Below are positions 6,748 to 14,607 of a stretch of DNA of 24,744 nucleotides, piece after piece; within the stretch, counting starts at the first letter, position 1; every line of letters begins with the position of its first letter. The DNA is from Gemmatimonadales bacterium (GTDB taxonomy: Bacteria; Gemmatimonadota; Gemmatimonadetes; Gemmatimonadales; GWC2-71-9): positions 1 to 24,744 of the forward strand of contig JAICEH010000006.1 in NCBI GenBank assembly GCA_025924275.1, given 5' to 3'. A program made the position numbers and the translations under genes. The notes under the pieces are model-generated. The model saw only the letters and a list, made by a program, of their open reading frames with translations, did no database searches and had not been told where the DNA came from.

Positions 6748-7965
6748 TCAGGCGACCACGTCCCCGAGGATCTGCCGGGCGATGACGATCCGCTGGATCT
6801 CGCTGGTGCCCTCGCCGATCTCGCAGACCTTGGCATCCCGCATCATCCGCTCGACCGGGTAGTCGGTCGTGTAGCCGTAGCCGCCCAGCACCTGGACCGC
6901 CTTGGTGGTGGCCCGCATGGCGAGCTCGGAGCAGAACAGCTTCGCCATCGCCGCCTCGGTCTTGAACGGGCGGCCGTGCTGCTTGAGCCAGGCGGCGTGG
7001 TACAGCAGGTGGGTGCCGGCCTCGATCTCGACCGCGAGGTCGGCGAGGGGAAAGTGGACCCCCTGGAAGCTGCCGATGTACTTGCCGAACTGCTTCCGCG
7101 TGCCGGCGTACCGGACGGCCTCCTGGTACGCACCCTCGGCGATCCCGAGCGACACGGCGGCGATGCCGATCCGGCCCGCGTCCAGCGTCCGGAGGAAGTT
7201 CACGAATCCCTCGCCCGGCCGGCCGAGCACGTTGTCCTTCGGCACTTCGGCGTCCTCAAGGATGAGCTCGCGCGTGTCGCTCGCACGCCAGCCCATCTTC
7301 TCCTCCTTCTTGCCGGCACGCACCCCCGGGGTCTTCGGGAGGTCCGCCGCGTGCCCGATGCCCAGGGCGGCGCAGCGCTCCAGGTCGACGGTGTCCTTGG
7401 TGACGATGAAGCTCGTGATGCCGCGGCTGCCGGGGCCCGGCGCGGTCCGGGCGGTGACCGAGAAGACCTCGCCCACGCCGGCGTGGGTGATGAAGACCTT
7501 GCTGCCGTTGAGCCGCCAGTGGCTGCCCCGATCCTCGGCCGTCGTGGCGGTGCCGCCGGCGTCGCTGCCCGCGCCCGGCTCCGTGAGGCCGAACCCGCCG
7601 AGCACCGTGCCGGCGGCGAGGAGGGGCACGTAGGTCCGGCGCTGCTCCGTGGTGCCGAACTCGACGATCGGCGAGGTCCCGAGATTGGTATGGGCGCTCA
7701 CCGTGAGGGCGTGGCTCGCGTCCACCTTGGCGAGCTCGTGCAGCACGACGTAGTACGACAGGTGGTCCATCCCCGCCCCGCCGAGTTCCTCCGGCCACGG
7801 CACGCCGAGCAGCCCCAGCGCGCCCATCCGCTTCACGTTCTCCCAGGGGAAGGTCGACGTGCGGTCGAGGTCGCGCGCTACCGGCGCCACGTGCTCCGCG
7901 GCAAAGGCACGCACCATCTCACGCACCTGTGCGTGGTGCTCGGTGAAGTAGAGCGACGGATCCAT
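6748..7965 (-). CDS. acyl-CoA dehydrogenase
   Basis: A 405-residue FAD enzyme that oxidises acyl-CoA to trans-2-enoyl-CoA and passes electrons to ETF in the cytosol. Domains are N-terminal helical (1-120), middle beta (about 120-240, with GFGLTEPGAGSD binding flavin and substrate), and C-terminal helical (GYGYTTDYPVERMMRDAKV). Glu385 in IGEGTSEIQ occupies the catalytic-base position of short/medium-chain enzymes. An insertion of about a dozen residues (around KTPGVRAGKKEEK) precedes the conserved KMGWRASDT. The start is ATG 7965; MDPSLYFTEHH fits the family's beginning. It diverges from the lipoprotein gene at 8083 across a 117-base gap and precedes rng on the same strand, with no visible terminator between them. 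Substrate could be straight or branched short-chain acyl-CoA. Confidence 0.93.
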   Translation of the reverse strand: MDPSLYFTEHHAQVREMVRAFAAEHVAPVARDLDRTSTFPWENVKRMGALGLLGVPWPEELGGAGMDHLSYYVVLHELAKVDASHALTVSAHTNLGTSPIVEFGTTEQRRTYVPLLAAGTVLGGFGLTEPGAGSDAGGTATTAEDRGSHWRLNGSKVFITHAGVGEVFSVTARTAPGPGSRGITSFIVTKDTVDLERCAALGIGHAADLPKTPGVRAGKKEEKMGWRASDTRELILEDAEVPKDNVLGRPGEGFVNFLRTLDAGRIGIAAVSLGIAEGAYQEAVRYAGTRKQFGKYIGSFQGVHFPLADLAVEIEAGTHLLYHAAWLKQHGRPFKTEAAMAKLFCSELAMRATTKAVQVLGGYGYTTDYPVERMMRDAKVCEIGEGTSEIQRIVIARQILGDVVA

Positions 7966-7988
7966 GCGGGGGCTCCCGGGTTTCCCGG

Positions 7989-7994
7989 AATATA
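7989..7994 (-). promoter_or_regulatory. possible -10 element for the acyl-CoA dehydrogenase
   Basis: TATATT on the minus strand, 23 bases before the ATG, stands out in an otherwise GC-rich divergent gap (7966-8082). No good -35 lies 16-18 bases further upstream, so this is a weak call. Confidence 0.3.
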
Positions 7995-8082
7995 TCGCCC
8001 CCCGGGTGGGGATTCACCGCACGGGCCCCGGCGAGCGCGCCAGGGGGATGACGGCGGAACCCGATGCGGCGAGCTTTCGTGC

Positions 8083-9258
8083 ATGCGCCTCCCGATCCGC
8101 CTCCTGCCGATGGCCCTCGTCGCGGTCGCCGCCTGCGCGGACGGCGCGGCCGGGCCCGACCCCCTCCCGCTCGCCCTGCGCTTCGCGCCGGTGGACAGCG
8201 GGCTCGACTTTCCGGTATTCGTCACCGCGCCGCCGGGCGATCCCAGCCGGGTGCTGGTCCTCGAGCGGGGCGGGATCGTGCACCTGCGGAAGGACGGGGT
8301 CCGGCTGCCGACGCCGTTCGCCGACCTCACCGCCCTCACCAGCCCGGCAGGATCCGGCAACGAATACGGAGTGCTCGGCCTGGCCTTCCACCCGCAGTAC
8401 GCCGCGAACCGACGGTTCTTCGTCTACTACATCAACGTGGACGAGGATGCGCGGCTGGTGGAGATGCGCGCCGCGGCGGGCTTCGACCAGGCCGAGCCCG
8501 CGATCGTGGATACCCTCCTGGCCCTGGACATCAACGACTACGCGGTCCACTACGGCGGGACCATCGGCTTCGCGCCCGACGGGAAGCTCTGGATCGGGCT
8601 CGGCGACGGCGAAACCGGCGGGACGGCGGCCGGCAGCCCCTCCCAGGACAGCACCAACCTGCGCGGCAAGCTGCTGCGGATCGACGTGGACGCCGGATCC
8701 CCCTACGCCGTGCCACCCGACAACCCGTTCCTCGGCCGCCCGGGGTGGCGAGGGGAGATCATCCATCTCGGCCTCCGCAACCCCTACCGGTGGAGCTTCG
8801 ACCGGGAGACCGGGGACCTCTGGCTGGGCGATGTCGGCGAGGACTCGGTCGAGGAGCTGGACTTCCTCCCGGCCGGCGCGGCGGGTCTCAACCTCGGCTG
8901 GCCCTACCGGGAGGGCACCGCCTGCTTCCTCCCGCCCTCGGGGTGCCCGTCCGCCGGCCTGGTGGCACCGTTCCTCGAGTACGACCACGGGGCCGGCTGC
9001 TCGATCACCGGCGGCTACGTCTACCGCGGCGCGGACTGGCCGGCGCTCCGCGGCCACTACCTGTACGGGGACTTCTGCCGGAGTGCGGTGCGGGTGGTGC
9101 GCCGGACCCCGTCGGGCGGGGCCGCCGACCAGTCGGAATGGCCCCTCCCCGTGGCGGGCGACAACGTCACCGGTTTCGGGGAGGACGCCCGGGGGGAGGT
9201 CTACGTGGCGCTGGCGTCGGGCCGGGTGTACGCCGTGGCCCTCGAGCTTCCCGACTGA
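8083..9258 (+). CDS. glucose/sorbosone dehydrogenase-like (PQQ-type beta-propeller) lipoprotein
   Basis: 391 residues from ATG 8083. A short signal ends in VAVAAC, giving lipidation at about Cys18, so the protein should be anchored in the envelope. The rest is a six-bladed soluble-GDH-like propeller: EYGVLGLAFHPQY, GTIGFAPDGKLWIGLGDG, LRGKLLRIDVD, IIHLGLRNPYRWSFD, LWLGDVGEDSVEELD and GHYLYGDFC are the family landmarks. Many homologues are annotated as PQQ-dependent sugar dehydrogenases, though cofactor and substrate are often unproven. Four cysteines in the last third (TACF, SGCP, AGCS, DFCR) may form disulfides, fitting export. The ribosome site is weak. The gene is divergent from the acyl-CoA dehydrogenase and convergent with the DmpA-type gene, with no base between the two stop codons. 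A larger paralogue lies at 12065-14335. Confidence 0.85.
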   Translation: MRLPIRLLPMALVAVAACADGAAGPDPLPLALRFAPVDSGLDFPVFVTAPPGDPSRVLVLERGGIVHLRKDGVRLPTPFADLTALTSPAGSGNEYGVLGLAFHPQYAANRRFFVYYINVDEDARLVEMRAAAGFDQAEPAIVDTLLALDINDYAVHYGGTIGFAPDGKLWIGLGDGETGGTAAGSPSQDSTNLRGKLLRIDVDAGSPYAVPPDNPFLGRPGWRGEIIHLGLRNPYRWSFDRETGDLWLGDVGEDSVEELDFLPAGAAGLNLGWPYREGTACFLPPSGCPSAGLVAPFLEYDHGAGCSITGGYVYRGADWPALRGHYLYGDFCRSAVRVVRRTPSGGAADQSEWPLPVAGDNVTGFGEDARGEVYVALASGRVYAVALELPD

Positions 9259-10377
9259 TCAGCGGCGGGTCACGCCATACTCGGCGAGGAGCGGGCGGAG
9301 CCGGTCGAGCGGCAGGGCCTCGACCCGGCGGCCGTTCGATTCGACCGCCACCGCCATGAACAACGAGTTGTAGATCGCCTCCTCGGTGGCCTCGACCACC
9401 GCGGCGAAGAGCGGCGACGCCGCCTCGTTGCCGAGCTCGGCACCGGCCGCCGGTGCGGCGCCCGGCGTCCGCCGGAGCGAGGGGGCGGTGCTGAAGGCGA
9501 TCACGTAATCGCCCGAGCCGTTCGCCGCGAACGACCCGGTGCGCGCCAGGCCGAGCATCGCCCGGCTCGCGAGGCGAGCCAGATTCCGATCCCCCACCGG
9601 CGCATCGGTCGCCACGACGATCATGATCGACCCGTCGCCCGGCGCCGGGGCGACCGCGCTGCGGTAGGCGTGACGACCCAGGCGCACGCCCACCGGCACG
9701 CCGAGCACCTGGAGGATGCCGCCGAAGTTGCTCTGCACCAGGACGCCAACGGTCCACCCGCCCAGCGCGGTCGGCAGGCGGCGCGAGCTGGTCCCGATGC
9801 CGCCCTTCCACCCGAACGCCTCGGTCCCTGCCCCGGCCCCGACCGCGCCCTCCGCGACCGCACCGGTGTCCGCAGTGGCGAGGGCCTGCTCCACGTCGGC
9901 CGCCTCCACCGGCCGGCTCCGGATCGCGTTGAGGCCCCCATCGTTCGTTTCGCCGACCAGGACATTGATGGACCGGACACGTTCCATGCCCGGCTGCCGC
10001 AGCATCCAGGCGACGAGCGCATCCGCCGCCTTCCACACGCAGAGCGTGCAGGTCAGGAGGATGGGCGACTCCAGCTCGCCCAACTCCCGCACCTGAGTAA
10101 CGCCGAGCAGCTTGCCGAACCCGTTGCCCACGTGGATCGCCGCCGGCACCCGATCGAGAAACGGGTTCCCGGCGTGGGGCAGGACGGCGGTCACTCCCGT
10201 CCGCACCGAATCCCCGCGGACGATGGTGGCGTGGCCGACGCGGACGCCGGCCACATCGGTGATCGCGTTCCGGGGGCCGGGGGCGAAGATGCCGGGTGCC
10301 ACGCCGAGGTCCCTCGCCCGGTGCTGGGCCAGGAGGGACGCCGGAACGCAGAGCAGGAGGAGGGCGAGGAGGGGCAC
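9259..10377 (-). CDS. secreted P1-family peptidase (DmpA / L-aminopeptidase-D-esterase type)
   Basis: An N-terminal-nucleophile hydrolase that matures by self-cleavage before a serine. From GTG 10377 it is 372 aa, starting with a hydrophobic export signal (LLALLLLCVPASLLA). The mature part opens with RDLGVAPGIFAPGPRNAITD, typical of DmpA proteins. The cleavage site is visible as Gly-Asp-Gly/Ser in GDGSIMIVVATDAP; the nucleophile is Ser250 in this numbering. Other landmarks are NVLVGETNDGGLNAIR, GTEAFGWKGGIGTSSR and QSNFGG. The family includes D-aminopeptidases and beta-peptidyl aminopeptidases; specificity is not readable. GTG 10377 is the only plausible start between the recQ stop and the signal; no clear ribosome site is seen and the signal lacks basic residues, so the exact start is uncertain. 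It lies 73 bases downstream of recQ. Confidence 0.88.
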   Translation of the reverse strand: MPLLALLLLCVPASLLAQHRARDLGVAPGIFAPGPRNAITDVAGVRVGHATIVRGDSVRTGVTAVLPHAGNPFLDRVPAAIHVGNGFGKLLGVTQVRELGELESPILLTCTLCVWKAADALVAWMLRQPGMERVRSINVLVGETNDGGLNAIRSRPVEAADVEQALATADTGAVAEGAVGAGAGTEAFGWKGGIGTSSRRLPTALGGWTVGVLVQSNFGGILQVLGVPVGVRLGRHAYRSAVAPAPGDGSIMIVVATDAPVGDRNLARLASRAMLGLARTGSFAANGSGDYVIAFSTAPSLRRTPGAAPAAGAELGNEAASPLFAAVVEATEEAIYNSLFMAVAVESNGRRVEALPLDRLRPLLAEYGVTRR

Positions 10378-10450
10378 GGTGCCGGGCTCGCTGTGGAGTG
10401 GGGCCGCGGCCGGCCGGACGGCCGGCGTGGCGCCCCCAACCCTCGCCCGC

Positions 10451-12040
10451 TCACCGCAGCAGCGCAAGCAGCGCCTCGCCGAACCGGGCCATCGCCCGGG
10501 GACCGAATCCGGGGACGAGCCCGAGCGCACGGCGGGAGGACGGCCGATGCGCCGCGATGGCGTCGAGCACGTCGTCGGGGAGCACGTGGTCGCGGGGGAG
10601 CCCCGCGGCGACGGCCAGCCGGTCCCGCCAGGCGCCGAGCCGGTCCCGCAGGGCCACCGGCGGCGAGCCGCGCGGCCCCGCGGGGTGCAGGCCGGGCGGC
10701 CGCTCCGGGCAGCGATCGCACCCCGCGCACCGCGGCAGCCGCTCACCGAACCAGGCCAGCAGCGCGCGCCGCCGGCACATCCGTCCGGCGGCGTACGATT
10801 CCATTGCCGCCAGCCGCCGCTCGGCCGATGCCCGGCGTCGTTCGACGAGGTCCCAACGCACCCGTCCGCGCTCGGGCCTGAGCTCGGCGCGAAGCCGCTC
10901 GACCGACGCCCGCACGTTCGCGGGCAGTTCCGGTGAGGACGCCCCCGCCCAGGCGCGTTCCACGAGCTCCCGAGGCGGAAAGGTGACGTCGAGCTGCCGG
11001 CGGAGCAGGCCGCTGTCGCCCGTGCGATGGAGGAGCACGCATTCCGCCGGGGCGCCATCCCGCCCGGCGCGTCCCGCCTCCTGGTAGTAGGACTCCGGCG
11101 TGGCCGGCATCAGCCAGTGCACCACGAGCCGTACGGTGGGCTTGTCGATCCCCATCCCGAATGCGCACGTCGCCACGACGACCTCGAGCTCGTCGTCGAG
11201 GAAGCGCTCGAGGGTGGCGCGCCGGAGTTCGGCCGGGAGGCCGGCGTGGTACGGGGCTGCCCGGTACCCCCGGCGGCCCAGGGTGCGCGTCAGCGCCTCG
11301 GTGATCCGGCGGGTCGGGGCGTAGACGATCGCCACCCGGTCGGCGCGGGAGAGGAGGCCGCAGAGCGCGGCCAGGCGGCCCGCCTCGTCGGCCACCTGCT
11401 GCACCGTGAAGCGGAGGTTTCGCCGGTCGAAGGAGCCCACCACGTCAGCGGCGCCGGCGCGGAACCCGAGCGTGCGCCGGATCTCACCGCGCACCTCGGG
11501 CGTGGCGCTGCCGGTGAGGGCCACCACCGGCGGGCCGCCGAGCGCCAGGCGCTGCCGCCCCAGCGCGCGGTAGGAGGGTCGGAAATCGTGCCCCCACTCG
11601 CTGATGCAGTGGGCTTCGTCCACCGCGAGCCGGGCGGGAGCGGCCCCGTGTTCCCGGAGCTCGCGCGCCAGCCGCGGCAGCCGCTCGGGGGAGGTGTACA
11701 GCAGCCGGATCCGTCCGGCGGCGGCCTGCCGCACCACGTCCCGCTGGGCCCGCGCCGGCAGCGTGGAATCGAGCGCGGCAGCGGGCAGCCCGCGCTCGCG
11801 CGCCGACGCCACCTGGTCCTGCATGAGGGAGATGAGGGGGGAGAGGACCAGCGTGAATCCCGGCCCGAGGAGGGCCGGCACCTGGAAGCACGCCGACTTG
11901 CCCGCCCCGGTCGGCAGGACGCCAAGCACGTCCCGGCCGGAGAGCACGGCCTCGACGACCCGCTGCTGCAGCGGGCGGAAGTCGGGATGGCCGAAGTGCC
12001 GGGCGAGAAGGGCGCGGGCCAGGTCGAGGGGAGGATCCAC
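10451..12040 (-). CDS. recQ: ATP-dependent DNA helicase RecQ, short form without RQC winged helix
   Basis: A 3'-5' superfamily 2 helicase of 529 residues acting in recombination and fork repair. It has Walker A LPTGAGKS (42-49), DEAH box 141-144 followed by CISEWGHDFRPSY, motif III LTGSAT, FGMGIDKP (294-301) and motif VI QEAGRAGRDG (320-329). A zinc site is formed by Cys422, Cys438, Cys441 and Cys444. An HRDC-like domain occupies about 462-529 (DVLDAIAAHRPSS, LGLVPGFGPRAM). Zinc site and HRDC are only some 20 residues apart, so the winged-helix RQC domain of E. coli RecQ (about 610 aa) is missing. The start is GTG 12040, 24 bases after the upstream dehydrogenase stop; the ribosome site is poor. 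Its neighbours suggest no repair-specific operon. Confidence 0.95.
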   Translation of the reverse strand: MDPPLDLARALLARHFGHPDFRPLQQRVVEAVLSGRDVLGVLPTGAGKSACFQVPALLGPGFTLVLSPLISLMQDQVASARERGLPAAALDSTLPARAQRDVVRQAAAGRIRLLYTSPERLPRLARELREHGAAPARLAVDEAHCISEWGHDFRPSYRALGRQRLALGGPPVVALTGSATPEVRGEIRRTLGFRAGAADVVGSFDRRNLRFTVQQVADEAGRLAALCGLLSRADRVAIVYAPTRRITEALTRTLGRRGYRAAPYHAGLPAELRRATLERFLDDELEVVVATCAFGMGIDKPTVRLVVHWLMPATPESYYQEAGRAGRDGAPAECVLLHRTGDSGLLRRQLDVTFPPRELVERAWAGASSPELPANVRASVERLRAELRPERGRVRWDLVERRRASAERRLAAMESYAAGRMCRRRALLAWFGERLPRCAGCDRCPERPPGLHPAGPRGSPPVALRDRLGAWRDRLAVAAGLPRDHVLPDDVLDAIAAHRPSSRRALGLVPGFGPRAMARFGEALLALLR

Positions 12041-12064
12041 CCCTCAGGGTCGGGGTCCGCCCGG

Positions 12065-14335
12065 CTAGTTCACGTACCGGATCCGGTACAGTCCGCGCCC
12101 ATTCTCCGCCTGCGCCCCGACGTAGAGGGCGCCATCCGGTCCCACGCCCAGGGCCGTGACCTCCTGGAACCACTTCGCGAACACCCCGACCACGTTGCCC
12201 ACCGACGGATCCAGCCGGTGGATCTCGCCGGTCACGTAGTCGGCGAAGAAGTAGTCGCCGGCGTAATCGGCCGGGAACCGCATCGTCGTGGGCCGGTAGA
12301 ATCCGCCGCCGATGATGGCGTACCCGCCCACGAAGCTGCCCCCGTGCGGGTACGCATAGCGCGGCGAGAGGACGCCGGGCGCGCTCGACGGCCCCTCTTC
12401 GGCGGGCCAGCCATAGTTGCCCCCCGCCACCCCGGTGTTGACCTCCTCCCACGCGCTCGCCCCGACGTCGCTGATGAGGAGGAGTCCGGTCACCCGATCG
12501 AAGGAGAAGGTGAACGGGTTCCGCAGCCCGCGGGCCCAGACCGCGCGCGCGAGGCCCGTGGTCTGGGAGTAGAACGGATTGTCCGACGGGATGCTGCCGT
12601 CGGCATTGAACCGGAGGAGCTTCCCGAACACGCTCCCCAGGTTCGGGGAGTTCGACCCGTTGGCGTTGTCCCCGACCCCCACGTAGAGCTTGCCATCGGG
12701 GCCGAAGGCCAGCGCACCGCCGTTGTGGTTGTTCGCGATCGACAGCTCGGGCAGGTCGACCAGCACGGTCTGGCCCGAGGAGACGTTGCCGCTGGAACCG
12801 AGCCGGCTGATCCGGTTGTGGGTCCCACCGGACTCGGTGGTGTAGTGCACGTACACGCGGCCGTTGGACGAGAACGCGGGGTCGAGGGCCAGGCCGATGA
12901 GGCCGCGCTCCCCGGCCTGGTCGACGGCGAGGTCGATGAAGGGCGTGGCGAGCCGCGAGCCCCCGCTCACGATCTCGACCCGGCCGTTCTGGAGGGCCAC
13001 GAACACCCTGCCGTCCGGGGCGAACGCGAGCGCCGTGATCCGGGCGGAGAACCCGTCGTCCACCAGCTCCCGGACGAAGCCGGCCGGCAGGCCCTCGGAC
13101 CCCCCTGTGGTGAACGTGACCTTCACCCACGGCGAGCGGTTCCCGGCGGCGTCGCGGGCGCGGGCGCTCACCTCGTGCTGCCCGCTGGCGTAGTTGGCTC
13201 CGGGCACCGAGAACCCCCAGGGGGCCGAGGTATCCTCCGCGCCCACCGGAGCCCCGTCGAGCCGGAACTCGACGCCGACCACGCCCCGGTTGTCGGTGGC
13301 CTCCACCCGTACCTCGATCGTACCCAGCCCCCTGGCCGAGTCGGCCGGCTGGGTGAACCGGACGGTCGGCGGCTGCGTGTCGTCGTTGCCCTGGTCGTTC
13401 ACGGAAACCGAGACGCCCGCCGAGCTCGCCACGGCGCCGTCCTCGTCGGTGGCCCGGGCGGTCAACGTGGTCGTCCCCGCCGCCGCCGGGGTCCACGTGG
13501 CCTGGAAGGGCGAGCTGCCATCCGTCCCGATGAGGGTGGCCCCCGCGAAGAACGACACCGACACCACGTGGCCGTCGGGGTCCGCCGCGCTGGCACCCAG
13601 GCTGACCGGGTCTCCCACGAGGAGCGGGGCGGCCGGCGGGGCGAGGGACACCGTCGGCGGGACGTTCGCCTCACCGGCCTCGTTGAAGTTCGCCACGAAC
13701 TCCGAGGCGACCTCGGGGGTGACGACGACATGCTCTGCCGGCTTGCCATTGGACCACGACCCGAAACTGTAGCTGGTGCCGGCCTTCGATTGCGGGGTGG
13801 AGACACCCAGGGTTCGCCGGATGCCGACCACCCCCTCGACCTCGAGCGGGGTCGCCCGCGGCTGGCCATCGAGGAGGACCTGGAGGCCGGCGGGCGCCGT
13901 GACGACCCGGAAGGTCCCGGTGACCGGCAGGAGGTCCCGCACGGCGGTGTCCGCCCGGCCCGCGGCGTCCTCGACCCGGAGGTAGAAGCGGTAGAAGACG
14001 TTGACCGCGGTCTCCCCTTCGGCCGGGATGTCGATCGTGCCGCCCGCCCCGGTGGTGGGAGCCAGGAAGGGATGGGTGTGCGTGTCGTGATGGAAGTCGG
14101 CCCACCAGGTCATCCGGGCCGCAGGAACTGCGGCGCCCCCGCCCTCGGTGCCGCCACCCGAGTATGTGAGGGTCGTCCCGGCCCGGTAGGTGCTGTCTTG
14201 CGCCGGGGATGCGATGACCGCGAGCGGCGGGCCGTCCGGGCCGGAGCCCGGATCATCGCCGCATCCGGAGAGGGCAAGTGCGGATACCAGGACGCCGGCG
14301 GGAAGCCGGAAGCGCGAGGCGAGAAGCGACTTCAC
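12065..14335 (-). CDS. multidomain lipoprotein: Ig-like domains plus glucose/sorbosone dehydrogenase propeller
   Basis: 756 residues from GTG 14335. A lipoprotein signal ends in LSGC (Cys25). Next comes a region with RMTWWADFHHDTHTHPF and LQVLLDGQPRATPLEVEGVV, a module often placed before dehydrogenase propellers in environmental bacteria. Two Ig-like domains follow at about 225-315 (PPTVSLAPPAAPLLVGDPVS) and 320-412 (QPPTVRFTQPADSARG). The propeller covers about 414-756: ITALAFAPDGRVFVAL, ERGLIGLALDPAF, NHNGGALAFGPDGKLYVGVG, FGKLLRFNADGSIP, WARGLRNPFTFSFD, DVGASAWEEVN and a final YVGAQAENGRGLYRIRYVN. It is probably a surface sugar-dehydrogenase-like protein; the Ig modules may bind glycan or act as spacers. 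It is followed by recQ 24 bases downstream. The 104-base gap upstream (14336-14439) shows no convincing promoter. Confidence 0.88.
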   Translation of the reverse strand: MKSLLASRFRLPAGVLVSALALSGCGDDPGSGPDGPPLAVIASPAQDSTYRAGTTLTYSGGGTEGGGAAVPAARMTWWADFHHDTHTHPFLAPTTGAGGTIDIPAEGETAVNVFYRFYLRVEDAAGRADTAVRDLLPVTGTFRVVTAPAGLQVLLDGQPRATPLEVEGVVGIRRTLGVSTPQSKAGTSYSFGSWSNGKPAEHVVVTPEVASEFVANFNEAGEANVPPTVSLAPPAAPLLVGDPVSLGASAADPDGHVVSVSFFAGATLIGTDGSSPFQATWTPAAAGTTTLTARATDEDGAVASSAGVSVSVNDQGNDDTQPPTVRFTQPADSARGLGTIEVRVEATDNRGVVGVEFRLDGAPVGAEDTSAPWGFSVPGANYASGQHEVSARARDAAGNRSPWVKVTFTTGGSEGLPAGFVRELVDDGFSARITALAFAPDGRVFVALQNGRVEIVSGGSRLATPFIDLAVDQAGERGLIGLALDPAFSSNGRVYVHYTTESGGTHNRISRLGSSGNVSSGQTVLVDLPELSIANNHNGGALAFGPDGKLYVGVGDNANGSNSPNLGSVFGKLLRFNADGSIPSDNPFYSQTTGLARAVWARGLRNPFTFSFDRVTGLLLISDVGASAWEEVNTGVAGGNYGWPAEEGPSSAPGVLSPRYAYPHGGSFVGGYAIIGGGFYRPTTMRFPADYAGDYFFADYVTGEIHRLDPSVGNVVGVFAKWFQEVTALGVGPDGALYVGAQAENGRGLYRIRYVN

Positions 14336-14439
14336 GATGCACGGCCCTTCGGGTGACGCGTGGGTGGGTCAGCGCAGAAGAGAATCACACCGGCAGCCAC
14401 TCCGCAACAGGACCTGCGTCACAATCCGCCCGCCGAGCC

Positions 14440-14607
14440 CTACCCCGACGGGCGGCCCCCACGGGGACGGTAGAACCGAATGGCGAGCGCCAGGACCAGC
14501 AGGCCGATGGCCACCCAGGTGATCCGCCGGTCATCCCGGGCGATCGCGACCAGGGCGAGCCCCAGGCCCAGGACACCGAGGATCATCCGAACGGCGAGCG
14601 GGTTCAT
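14440..14607 (-). CDS. 55-residue membrane protein with two transmembrane helices
   Basis: An ATG at 14607 overlaps the crotonase stop in an ATGA junction and opens a 55-codon frame ending at TAG 14440-14442. The protein starts MNPLAVRMILGVLGLGLALV, so residues 6-23 are a hydrophobic helix. A polar turn RDDRRIT follows (24-30), then a second helix (31-43, WVAIGLLVLALAI), and a basic tail RFYRPRGGRPSG. The hairpin topology with positive charges at both ends of the turn and at the tail predicts an inner-membrane protein. It is not recognised as a named family. The overlap and clean two-helix pattern support a real gene at the end of the acyl-CoA operon. Confidence 0.65.
   Translation of the reverse strand: MNPLAVRMILGVLGLGLALVAIARDDRRITWVAIGLLVLALAIRFYRPRGGRPSG

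Noticed and set aside
6306..6836. Minus-strand open frame crossing the rng leader
   Set aside because: It overlaps rng and the acyl-CoA dehydrogenase out of frame and is Arg/Pro/Ala-rich; the stretch is better read as promoter and leader.
11027..14356. Very long open frame on the plus strand opposite recQ and the Ig/dehydrogenase gene
   Set aside because: It lies entirely antisense to two well-supported genes and has the His/Arg/Gly/Pro-rich composition of a high-GC shadow frame with no recognisable domain.
14336..14439. Promoter for the Ig/dehydrogenase-recQ-peptidase genes
   Set aside because: TTGTGA and TTGCGG are present on the minus strand but no acceptable -10 lies at 16-18 bases, so no call was made.
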